The notes under the pieces are model-generated. The model searched no databases and was not told the origin of the DNA. It worked only from the letters and a program-made list of their open reading frames with translations. From assembly GCA_029204225.1 (NCBI GenBank), contig CM055092.1:44444309-44508308 (forward strand): a DNA stretch of 64,000 bases. The letters are read 5' to 3'. Shown piece after piece: positions 9,401-20,424 of the stretch. The stretch's first letter is position 1. Each line of letters opens with the position of its first letter. Source of the DNA: Diphasiastrum complanatum (Eukaryota; Streptophyta; Lycopodiopsida; Lycopodiales; Lycopodiaceae). A program made the translations under genes and the position numbers.

Positions 9401-10584
9401 TGCTGTAAAGCTACCTTTACATGCTTTACTTCCGGCGCCAGCTATGTCCCTGGCGCCAGCAGCGCCCCTGCTGCTCCTGGCGACACTGTGACTAGAATCC
9501 AGCCGGCGCCAAGTTCCTATGGCTGAAAATCTTTGATCGGTTCTAGCGAAGTCCAGAGAGCTCAGATCGATGTGCAATCACCTCACACGATCTAGAGAGG
9601 GAAAATAACTTTCTAGAAAGAGAAAATTCTAGAGAGAGAAAAACGTGCTTTACCAGCTTGGGTAGTGTGCTTGGTATGAGGGGGAGGGGGGGCGGGGGGG
9701 TGCCGAATCACACCAATACTATAGGGGAGTGCGGGTTGCGACTCTAGGCGAGCTCCAACCAAGTCTTAGCCTCCCTTGCTGGAATGTTGTCATGGCTCTC
9801 GCCTTGGCATGCTAGCGCCTCGGAGACTAGAGTCGGTCACACACTTGAAATGTAACATTCTCAGATTTATCAATAAAGTGGGATTTTCCTCAAACTGACT
9901 CTGATTACCTTCTGGGTTTCAGTGTTTGGTAAAAGCGCCAGTTGTAAGGCCGCTTCCAAATTTTTAAGTTGGCACATAGCTGAGGGTCGTATCCCGGGAC
10001 GCCAGCGGTATGCCGTCGGGACCATTCGGTCCGTGGCGCCAACGGTATGCTGTCGGGACCATTTGGTCCAGGAACTGGTTGTTTCCATATCTGTCGCGGC
10101 TTGTGGTTCTGAGTGTTTCTTGCATGAACGTGAATGGGTTAAGCTCTTGGGGAACGGGCTCTAACCTGTCGGCTGAGTTGGATGGCTTGCTTGGGTGGAA
10201 GTTACCTGTTTATGGCTGTCCAGTCTGGCGTGGCGCCAGGTTGGCTTCCAATGCTCGTGACGAAGTTTTCAGTTGGTTAAGTCTGATGTAAGTCAGACCG
10301 CTTGCTTGGAATGGAAGTTACTCATTTGTAACGAAGCTTCGAGTTGGTTAAGTTTGATGTATGTCGGGCGGCTTGCTTGGAGGGAAGTCACCCACATCGG
10401 GACCCCCGATCTGGCATGGCGCCAGGTTGGATCTCAATGTTGATTTTCGGAACTTCAAGTTGGTTAAGTCTGATCGTTGTTGGCGAGTTGGCTGCTTGTA
10501 TGTCAAGTGGGTTTGGATGGCAAGAGTTGAAGGCGGGGAAGCTAAGTCGTGGTTCCCGGCTCCCTTTGGGATGCCTGCGCTACA
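9401..10584 (+). repeat. B2 LTR, first copy
   Basis: About 1184 bp, beginning TGCTGTAAAGCTACC after a GGTGGGGTGGA purine tract and ending GCCTGCGCTACA. The middle carries two GGACC...GGTCC palindromes within an imperfect 40-bp duplication (about 10000-10075). The 3' half has three related segments around GTTGGTTAAGTYTGAT. Confidence 0.85.
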
Positions 10585-11089
10585 ACAAGGAAAGAAATCA
10601 AGGTGCAGAAGCAACAAGGCACGGAGTGGACCATAAAGTGGGCAATCAAACGATAAATCCTTTGGCTCAGGGAGCCTTGATACCTGTGCGGAGCTGAACA
10701 AATCTGGAGCTCAGGGAGCTCAACACAAAGTGCATCAAGGACAAATCAGGAGCTCAAAGGAGTTCCAAAGTCGAAAGTCAGAAGCGACAGGGGCGAACAT
10801 TTCAAAGAAAGGCCTCTGTCACCAGTTAATAAGGTTTTTGGGTTTTACGAAAGTGATATCAAATCTACGCTTTTCCCAGACAAAGATATATTTTCAAGTT
10901 ATGTAATTTTTCTGTACAAAGAGCTGAGCCTCCGACTTGTGGTGTGCCAGCTTCAATGTTAATAAAAAGTGGCCAGTAAATTGAGTACTATGCCAAGTAG
11001 CTTAAATGTATAGTTATTTTAATTGGGAGACACCTTTACTTTAATCTGACATCTGATGAGGACATCAGATTTTATAAAGGTGGGGTGGA

Positions 11090-12282
11090 TGTTGTAAAGC
11101 TACCTTTACAAGCTTTACTTCCGGCGCCAGCTATGTCCCCGACGCCAGCAGTGCCCCTTCCGCTCCCGGTGCCACTGTGACCAGAATCCAGCCGGCGCCA
11201 AGTTCTTATGGCTAAAAATCTTTGATCGGTTCTAGTAGAGTCCAGAGAGCTCAGATCGATGTGCAATCACCTCACACGATCTAGGCATGATTAAAAGAAG
11301 CCTGGGGATCGGTAAAATCTAGAGAGAGAAAATGACTTTCTAGAGAGAGAAAAATGTGCTTTACCAGCTTGGGTAGAGTGCTTGGTATGAGCGGGGGTGC
11401 CGAATCACACCAATACTATAGGGGAGTGCGGGTTGCGACTCAGGGCAAGCTCCAACCAAGTCTCAGCCTCCCTTGCTGGAATGTTGTCATGGCTCTCGCC
11501 TTAGCATGCTAGCGCCCTGGAGACTAGGGTCGGTCACACACTTGAAATGTAACCTTCTTAGATTTATCAATAAAGTGGGATTTTCCTCAAACTGACTCTG
11601 ATTACCTTCTGGGTTTCAGTGTTCGGTAAAAGCGCCAGTTGTAAGGCCGCTTTCAAAAATTTTAACTTGGCACATAGCTGAGGGTCGTATCCCGAGACGC
11701 CAGCGGGATGCTGTCGGGACCATTCGGTTCGTGGCGCTAGCGGTATGCTGTCGGGACCATTTGGTCCAGGAACTGGTTGTCTCCATATCTGTCGCGGCTT
11801 GTGATTCTGAGTGTTCCTTGCATGAACGTGAATGGGTTAAGCTCTTGGGGAATAGGCTCTAACCTGTCGGCTGATTTGGATGGCTTGCTTGGGTGGAAGT
11901 TACCTGTTTATGGCTGTCCAGTCTTGCGTGGCGCCAGGTTGGCTTCCAGCGCTCGTGACGAAGCTTTCGGTTGGTTAAGTCTGATGTAAGTCAGACCGCT
12001 TGCTTGAAATGGATGTTACTCGTTTGTAACGAAGCTTCGAGTTGGTTACGTTTGATGTATGTCGGGCGGCTTGCTTGGAGGGAAGTCACCCACATCGGGA
12101 CCCCCGATCTGGCATGGCGCCAGGTTGGATCTCAATGTTGGTTTTCGGAACTTCAAGTTGGTTAAGTCTGATCGTTGTTGGCGAGTTGGCTGCTTGTATG
12201 TCAAGTGGGTTTGGATGGCAAGAGTTGAAGGCTGGGAAGCTAAGTCGTGGTTCCCGGCTCCCTTTGGGATGCCTGCGCTACA
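11090..12282 (+). repeat. B2 LTR, second copy
   Basis: 1193 bp, TGTTGTAAAGCTACC to GCCTGCGCTACA, directly preceded by the hairpin CTGATGAGGACATCAG (11053-11068) and the PPT. Confidence 0.87.
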
Positions 12283-12915
<633 letters not shown>

Positions 12916-13353
12916 GGCCCGCTGAAGGTTGAAGGAGGCTGCATTGAGACCCCTCGTTGCTTGCAGCTTCTAGGCCTAATGCCCTTTTTCAGCAAATTAA
13001 AAACTACAAGTTTTTGAAAAACAGGTTAAAAAAGTATTAGCCTTTTAGATTAGTTGGCTTTAAGAACATACAATTATAAATTTAGTAGGTGAATATATAA
13101 TTTAAAGAATGAGCTCGTAAGGCTTTGAGGGTTTTTCGAGAGCATTGGCCCCTTACCATTTAATCATATTGGTGTGAAATAAGATCATCAAAAGTTTGCA
13201 CTTAAATTCCTTTTCCTTGGGAGTCCACCTTCATCTAAGGGTGCTCCATACTATAGAAGATACGAATTGTAGTGTAGATATATCCAACTATCCATACCAT
13301 CCCACTCTTCCTCAAGGGGGGTTTTGACATTCTGAGAGCAAATTTTTTGCGAG
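12916..13353. other. AT-rich spacer, nothing recognised
   Basis: I see no coding potential, RNA gene or repeat structure here. Confidence 0.6.
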
Positions 13354-13692
13354 TTTTGTGAGTTTCTTTCTTGTCATGATTCAACAAAAACAAAGTAAAA
13401 AAAAAAATTCAAATTAAATTTTTAAATGAGAAACTTTTTCCGCAGACTCCAAACATAGCACACCGGTGTGTTGGGTTGGGCCGAAAAAACAATTTTAATT
13501 TTTTTTTTGGGCGGCTAGGCTGAGTGCTATGTTTAAAGACTGCAAAAAAAATGTAATTTTTTTTTTTATTGTGTGAGATTTTTAGCTATGTATCAAACCA
13601 CATTCTTAATAATATTCATGTTTTGCATTAAAAGGGTAGCACACCATGTGCTATACTTTTGTTGAATCATGACAAGAAAGAAACTTGCAAAA
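13354..13692. mobile_element. MITE-like palindromic element
   Basis: A 36-bp inverted repeat (13354-13389 and 13657-13692, starting TTTTGTGAGTTTCTTTC, two mismatches) encloses about 265 bp. An inner inverted repeat of about 20 bp (13443-13462 with 13526-13546, core AAACATAGCAC) nests inside it, so the unit can fold into one long hairpin. It is AT-rich and non-coding. I found no convincing target duplication, so the superfamily is open. Confidence 0.65.
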
Positions 13693-14093
13693 TGCCAAGG
13701 ACCTCCCAAGGGTATAGAAGCTTTAGTGATGCCCAAGCAATCTCGACTCTTTGATTAGGGTGGGGCCTTATCCGGTTGAATGTATTTTGCCTTGCAAAGT
13801 GGTCGACCCTCACCAAACATTTTTGAGAATTATATAGAGCACCCTTATCATGGTGCATAGATCATAGTGTTTTTGGTGCATAGATCATAGTGTTTTTCTT
13901 GATTGAAAGACTTTTGTTATATTACTATGGATGTTCTACACCTTGGTGTTAAAGGACCAAATGTGTTTATAGTTTCTATATTGTTTCACATTGTTTTCTA
14001 ATAAGTTATGGACCCATGTAACGAACGTACTATTAATACTTTGTCTCACACTTGAAGTGAAAATGGCAGCTTCTTCAAATGTTTTGTGCTTGA
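13693..14093. other. AT-rich spacer, nothing recognised
   Basis: No supported gene. It contains a short direct duplication (GTGTTTTTGGTGCATAGATC type) near 13855-13895. Confidence 0.5.
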
Positions 14094-14098
14094 GATTG

Positions 14099-15323
14099 CG
14101 TTGTAAAGCTACCTTTACAAGCTTTACTTCCGGCGCCACTGGCGCCAGCATTGTCCCCAGCGCCAGCAGCGCCCCTGCTGCTCCCGGCGCCACTGAAACC
14201 AGAATCCAGCCGGCGCCAAGTTCCTATGGCTGAAAATCTTTGATCGGTTCTAGCGAAGTCCAGAGAGCTTAGATTGATGTGCAATCACCTCACACGATCT
14301 AGGCATGATTAAAGGAAACCTGGGGATCAATGAAATCTAGAGAGAGAAAATGACTTTCTAGAAAGAGAAAATCCTAGAGAGAGAAGAACGTGCTTTACCA
14401 GCTTGGGTAGAGTGCTTGGTATGAGAGGGGGGGGGGTGCCGAATCCCACCAATACTATAGGGGAGTGCGGGTTGCGACTCAGGGCAAGCTCCAACCGGCA
14501 AGTCTCAGCCTCCCTTGCTGGAATGTTGTCCTGGCACTCGCCTTGGCATGCCAGCTCCCCGGAGACTAGGGTCGGTCACACACTTGAAATGTAATCTTCT
14601 TAGTTTTATCAATAAAGTGGGATTTTCCTCAAACTGACTCTGATTACCTTCTAGGTTTCAGTGTTCGGTAAAAGCGCCAGTTGTAAGGCCGCTTCAAAAT
14701 TTTTAAGTTGGCACATAGCTGAGGGTCGTATCCCAGGACGCCAGCGGTATGCCGTCGGGACCATTCGGTCCGTGGCGCCAACGGTATGCTGTCGGGACCA
14801 TTTGGTCCAGGAACTGGTTGTTTCCATATCTGTCGCGGCTTGTGGTTCTGAGTGTTCCTTGCATGAACGTGAATGGGCTAAGCTCTTGGGGAACGGGCTC
14901 TAACCTGTCGGCTGAGTTGGATGGCTTGCTTGGGTGGAAGTTACCTGTTTATGGCTGTCCAGTCTGGCGTGGCGCCAGGTTGGCTTCCAGCGCTCGTGAC
15001 GAAGCTTTTAGTTGGTTAAGTCTGATGTAAGTCAGATCGCTTGCTTGGAATGGATGTTACTCGTTTGTAACGAAGCTTCGAGTTGGTTAAGTTTGATGTA
15101 CGTCGGGCGACTTGCTTGGAGGGAAGTCACCCACATCGGGACCCCCGATCTGGCATGGCGCCAGGTTGGATCTCAATGTTGGTTTTCGGAACTTCAAGTT
15201 GGTTAAGTCTGATCGTTGTTGGCGAGTTGGCTGCTTGTATGTCAAGTGGGTTTGGATGGCAAGAGTTGAAGGCTGGGAAGCCAAGTCGTGGTTCCCGGCT
15301 CCCTTTGGGATGCCTGCGCTACA
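14099..15323 (+). repeat. B3: solo LTR of family B
   Basis: 1225-bp B-family LTR flanked by a perfect 5-bp target duplication, GATTG (14094-14098 and 15324-15328). There is no internal sequence, so it is the product of LTR-LTR recombination. Its first base is C instead of T (CGTTGTAAAG); the end GCCTGCGCTACA is intact. Confidence 0.9.
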
Positions 15324-15328
15324 GATTG

Positions 15329-16089
15329 ATCAAGAAGTCTAAACGCAAAAACATAAATGATCCTTTAGAAAACGGGTTTGTGGTTCATTCCTTCAGGAGG
15401 AGAGACTAAACTAGAAAGAGAAGAAAATCACCAAAATGTACTTTCATACATTGCACGTGAAAAAAAAGCGTCTACCACAATTTGTTTGAACTTCCCATAT
15501 ACCCCTAATGTAATAAGTGAGTTTAGCAACATGATCATACAAACAGGTCTTGAAAAGGTTGTGAATACTACAAGACAAAAAGCTATATTATAGGTTCTTT
15601 CTCAAAAAACAATTTAAGGCTACCGGACTCGCATACACATTAAAATTTAGCATTAATTCAAAAAGGCCTTATAGAGCTTAATAGGGCCTTACAAATTGTT
15701 AGGTTTAGTTAGCCGTTGAATTTGTCTATAACTAGCTAGTTCCATTAGTTTACGAATAGTTTTGAAATCTATCTTTTGGCTTATATTTCTTGGCAAGGAA
15801 AGATTTGGAGCTTCTCCATCCTCTTTGAGGTCTCATGTGACCAATCACATGTAATGGTCCTCTTCGCTCTCCATTTTGATCTTCTATGATTTTTGGCAAT
15901 ACAATGGTGTTTGTATCTTTTGCTTTCTTCATCATAAATGTCATAGTTACTTCTTAGTTAGGCTATTATTGGTTTAGCTTGATTTGTAAGGTTTAGTATT
16001 AGAGCAATTGATTCATTGATAATTGCATTCCACATGAATCTCCTAAAATTATTTATTTATTTTGTTGATATTGTGAAAACTTTTTGCTA
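15329..16089. other. AT-rich spacer, nothing recognised
   Basis: No domain, RNA gene or repeat structure recognised. Confidence 0.5.
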
Positions 16090-16440
16090 CACTACAACAA
16101 GGCACACAATTTTCAACGACTTTTCTTAGCGCTTTTTTGAAAGATAGAATCGAAAATGGGGCGTAGGGAAAGTCAGACCCTCAAGCCCCAGCTAACCTCG
16201 GAATAGGCCTTGTACCTATAAACTATCTTTTAAGAGGATTATAGTGGGGGTTATTTCAAGGTCCATGATATTTCAAAACCTCCAAAATTACTTTGCTTGC
16301 CGAAGTTTATAACAAAGGTTATTACGAGGTCTGGGATGTTTCAAATTACTCAGCTAATAGAGGGTGATACCGAGGCTGATGAAATTTAGGTCACCTCGAT
16401 ATAAGCCTCAAAATTGTCGCTAATTTGGAAGAGGTTTTTG
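16090..16440 (+). mobile_element. Possible CACTA (En/Spm) element end
   Basis: CACTACAACAAGG at 16090 resembles the conserved tip of plant CACTA transposons. The following sequence has the degenerate GG/CCTCGG-type short repeats often seen subterminally. No matching opposite end or 3-bp duplication was found. It could be coincidence. Confidence 0.35.
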
Positions 16441-16449
16441 ATATACTTT

Positions 16450-17080
16450 GAAGATCGTTTTCATTCTATTTCAGCTTCATGACCTACGGTCGTTCTTTGT
16501 TTGTTCATGTTGTAATGCTACTTGCAGGTCTTGCTAGAGCTGTGTGAGCTCCGCTCGCAATCTGGTACGACTTGTTGCCAATTCTACCACCCGGCTGCTA
16601 CCAGGTCTTGGAGTAAAGTTCCCAAGTCTGGTATGTTGTAGTGATGTCTTGTGGTCCATTCGGAGTGGCGTTGCTTGCTGGGGCTTGTTGAGGTGTCGCC
16701 TGTAGAACTGCAACGTCGTCATCCTCGTCCTCGATCAGAATTTTCTGCTCCATCATGTCCTCAGGTGTGGTGGGATCAACATGCTGAGGTGAGACAGTGT
16801 ACTCTGTTTGCATGAATGCATCATCATCCAATGGTTTGTCGAACTCGTCATGCTGAATGGATGAATCACTGGGAGGAATGAGTGGAGTGGCAGAAAGGAA
16901 GTGGAATGGGCTATTCGAAGGAAGCAATGGGGGGAAGTGTTGGAAACTGGAGGGTGGTGTCGAGGAGGGGATGTGGGTGCGTAGTTGATGAGGTTGAGAA
17001 AAGCGAGGGTGGTGGGCGACAACTGGGAATCTTGGAGGTTGATGGTGATGGGGGGAGTGAAAACTGAAGAATCAAGGAAT
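16450..17080 (-). other. Unidentified open stretch adjoining LINE relic
   Basis: On the minus strand 16598-16927 is open for 109 codons with an acidic Ser/Pro/Asp-rich product (EDEDDDVAVLQ), and a neighbouring frame continues into the LINE RT relic. It resembles no family I recognise. It may be a host fragment fused to the LINE or chance. Confidence 0.3.
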
Positions 17081-17900
17081 GCCGCTGCAATCCCTCACCA
17101 AATCCAAAAAGCAAGGCTACATCATCAACATAAAGTAGAATAGAAATGAGTATATCACAAAGCCTGCATCCAGTGCCACCATCAAGATTGATGGCCTGGT
17201 CAAGCTTATCGGTATACAAACCAAAGAGTGTAGGGGAGAGGGAACAACCCTGTTTTTGTACTCTTGAATCTCTCTGAGAGGCCCTCATCTGATCTGAAGC
17301 ATCCCCAAACCTGCTCATAGAGCGCCATGACAGCCAATATGGTATCAGTGGAAAAGTCAAGATCTCTCAGCATTTGGATAAGCATATGACATGGGATAGA
17401 GTCACACTTTTCAGAAATCCACAAAGCAACAATATACCCTCTCACATCTGGATCTAGCTTCCTCAATAACAACATGAGGAGTGAACACATGATCAGTGGT
17501 AGAGTGCTGCTTCTTGAAGCAAACCTGTTGACCCAAAGCATGTAACCTCCGTGTCTCTGCCTCACAATTGATCTCTGATTGAAGGATAGTACCATATAGT
17601 TTAGCCACAACATGCCCAATCATAATGGTACGATAGTTGTCCGATTTCATGGGGTCACCACTCTTGTGGATGGGATGGATGATGTAGTACACCATGTAGG
17701 AGAAAATCCAGAGATGACGGCCTAGTTAAGGAGTGAGGCTAAAATGGACGAGAGAATATTAGTAGCATGAATCAAGAGTTCAAATTCTAGATCCTCGACA
17801 TCTCGAGCACAGTGAGTCTTCAGTTTCTCAATGGCAAGGGAGACCATGGTAGGCGTAAAAAAGGAGAAAGTGGAGGTCAACTACGTAAATCTCTCAGTAG
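17080..17900 (-). pseudogene. LINE reverse transcriptase relic
   Basis: Non-LTR retrotransposon ORF2 on the minus strand, broken by at least two frameshifts. Visible motifs in order: HPIHKSGDPMKSDNYRTI (fingers), ERVYCCFVDF (motif A region), GCSLSPTLFGLYTDKL (template-binding region) and LLYVDDVALL with the catalytic YVDD (about 17105-17135). The same LINE lineage as the copy at 54-63 kb (shared DNYRTIMIGH and RVYCCFVDF). The end of ORF2 and the endonuclease are absent. Confidence 0.8.
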
Positions 17901-18060
17901 TAGGGGTGGGGCACGGGGGATGAACTCATGCCAAAAAGCACCAGATGAGGAGCTATAAAGAAAATCCACCAGGCATTTTCCTTCAGAAGATATGTATATA
18001 CATCTTTTATAATGACAAGTATAGCTATATAGACGTCTGAGATGCCGAAGGTGGGGGATT

Positions 18061-18792
18061 GTGCAGATTGAAGATGAACTTGTTTGCATATATCATCATA
18101 CTAGGTTTGGTGAGTATAAGGATAGCCTAGTGAAGATCCGACTAGATCCTGTTGCATGCAACCTGAAAAGGACACCTGTGGAGCAAAACCACCCAATCAA
18201 CAGGAAATGGCTAGTAACCCTGCATGATATCAGGAATGTTACTTCCAAGTTTCACTTGAGGAAGAAATCCTTCAACTTGAAGATGTTTGAAGCAGAGAGA
18301 AATTATTCTATAGATACTGCAAGAAAATTGGACATGAGATCAAGGACTGCAGAACTTTGAAATTCAACAATAAAAAGAAGAAACAGTTCTAACAACAAGC
18401 AAATTCAGTCTCAACCAATTTTTCCATCAAGATTGGTTCAAAAATTATAAATCTTTCACCCACTCTCGAGTTGTGCAACTCGAAGACAACTCATCACATT
18501 CGATTCAAGGTGAAGGAATAGTCCGAATCGAATTTCAAAAAGGTGAAGTCAAGTTGCTATCCAACGTCCTCCACGTCCCAAATCTGACCAAGAATTTGCT
18601 CTCAGTTAGCAAAATCATTGATTTAGGTCGAAGGGTCAAATTCGATGCAAATGGCTGGACCATCCTTGACAAAACTCGAAAAGTTCTAGCTTTCGGGAGA
18701 AGAAGTGGCAACCTCTACAAACTCAACCACTGTTATTCTTCCAACAGTCAGGTTTTTCACACTTCTACTTTTGAATCATCTGATATGCTTTG
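18061..18792 (+). pseudogene. Ty1/copia 5' portion (gag zinc knuckle, protease/pre-integrase), split by A2
   Basis: Near 18305-18350 one frame shows a copia Gag zinc knuckle with its first Cys changed (Y instead of C; then C, H, C kept in YCKKIGHEIKDC). At 18473-18790 comes the region after the protease active site (VQLEDNSSHSIQGEG, LSNVLHVPNLTKNLLSVSKI). The catalytic D-S/T-G part is missing, so there was a deletion between about 18400 and 18470. A2 has inserted at 18792. The element resumes at 25055 with LGHLNF of the pre-integrase domain. Confidence 0.8.
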
Positions 18793-19710
18793 TGTTGTAA
18801 AGCTGACTCAGGTGCACCCAACGTGCCCTGTAAGACTCTAAGGGGTGACACTCCCTAAGGTTCCAGAGCAAGTTAGAACGTCAAGGACTGAGCCTCTGAC
18901 CTGTGGTGAGCCAGTCAAGTAGTCACAAGTCATGAGCTAGCTCTGGAGCTCGAGTCATGGCCTAGTCAGGAAGCAAGTTGATTCTGCCACCGGAACGGCT
19001 CCCGGGACCCATGTCCGGGAGCCAGACTGATTCTGCCAAGCTTGTCAGGCTTAATCAGCAAAATAAAAATTAAGTCCTAAAAAGCATGCTTTATAAAAAA
19101 GCACTATGTTTCAAATCAGAGGGGGTGCGCCGAATCACAGCAGAACTATAGGGGGAATCCGGCAGACAGAAACTTGGGCAGCTCAACCAGCGCCAGGAAT
19201 CCAGTCGCCAGGTCTCAGCCCCCTCTACCAGCACGAGCAAGGCACAATGCCCAGCACGTGTTGGTGGCCCCGAGACCGGTCAGTCTATGTATGAATGTAA
19301 CCTCTTCCAAATCTAGTAAAGTTGATCCTTGGGGATGATTACCATTTCGGTTTCGCCTCCGGGACTGGTCCAAGTGGAAGGACCCTTACTACAACCTTTT
19401 TGCGTCGCTGGCGCCTAAGGGTCCCTGTCATCGACATGGGGCTTGCCGCTATGCCAATTGGTCAGTTTGGCGACCACTATGCCTTGGGTTTCATGTGTGG
19501 CTTGTCTTTGCCTTTGGTTACCTTTTGGGGACGGATTCTGAGTTGGCTTTTGGGTTGGTTGGAATTCCAGTTTTCTTAAGTCTGAATGGTTAAGCTTGTT
19601 ACGTTTCTGAGTTGGCTTTCACGTAAGTGCATGATGGATGAATGTTAGACTTAAGTGCGCGTTGGAGAAACCGCTCAAGTCTCAGCGTCCTTTGAGGCGC
19701 CGGCGCAACA
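18793..19710 (+). repeat. A2 5' LTR (918 bp)
   Basis: TGTTG...CAACA, clearly the same family as the A1 LTRs. It is preceded by CTTTG. Confidence 0.92.
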
Positions 19711-19712
19711 TG

Positions 19713-19725
19713 TGGTATCAGAGCC
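19713..19725 (+). other. A2 primer binding site (tRNA-iMet)
   Basis: TGGTATCAGAGCC two bases after the LTR, as in A1 and B1. Confidence 0.93.
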
Positions 19726-19800
19726 GACTAGCCGGTCAGCTACGCAAGTCTCACAGGGATGGCCACGTTTTGGGATTTGTCAAGACAACCATTGCGCAAG

Positions 19801-20186
19801 GTGCTGCCCACAGTGTAAGCGCGGGTGCGTCCATGGTCGGGGTGGTCGACAGAACGGGGGACTTGACGAGTCAAAGTGCAGCCCTCGAGGTGTAAGCACG
19901 GTCAGTTCTCGCGGTTCGGGCCTGGCGATGTCTACACGTAGGACGGATGAGACAAAGTGCTGCCTAGGTAGGTGAAAGCACGGTCTGTACCTTGTGGGGT
20001 GCGGGGTGACATATTCGAACTGTACGGGTTAACCATTGATACAGAGATGTTGTTCGAATTCGGGTGTAAAGCACGGGTGGTTAGCTACCGGTGCGGGATA
20101 GCTGCCGATCGTTTAGCTATAAGGGCTATCGACCAAAAAGTGGTGGGGCGTGACTGAGGCAATGTGCTGCTTAATGGTGAAAGCAC
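19801..20186 (+). repeat. A2 leader: GTGCT...AGCAC inverted-repeat array
   Basis: Same five-unit series as in A1. The second unit is damaged (GTGCA) and the fourth begins TGTTG. The last unit (about 20163-20186) is perfect. Confidence 0.7.
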
Positions 20187-20424
20187 GGATGGTTGGATGG
20201 ATCTTTTCCCGAGCGCTAATTCTGTGATAGATTTGTGTGGGCGCGGCTAGGCAAAGATCCTACGTCCGGTCTCAAGGGGAATGTGACTTGAGAGGGATCC
20301 TATGTTTAGCTTTGGTTGGTATGTTCGTTTGTGGTGTGCTTGCCTGGACCTGAATTATCCCTGACTACTTGTTTTGATCCAGGTGATCTGATCTAGTTGG
20401 GAGTTGTGAGAGGAGCTTACATTT

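Larger units (their letters stand above)
9082..12282 (+). mobile_element. B2: internally deleted B-family element, joined head-to-head to B1
   Basis: Plus-strand arrangement: 3' internal end (9082-9400), LTR (9401-10584), 505-bp internal remnant (10585-11089), LTR (11090-12282). The first LTR is followed directly by sequence that lies deep in the B interior, so PBS and leader are gone and this copy could not reverse-transcribe normally. The hairpin and PPT occur twice. The left end is a breakpoint into inverted B1, and no target duplication can be assigned. Confidence 0.8.

Noticed and set aside
16629-16641. GTTGTAGTG as the opposite end of the CACTA-like terminus at 16090
   Set aside because: Only nine bases match, the adjacent bases differ, and the flanking trinucleotides (CTA versus ATG) do not form a duplication.
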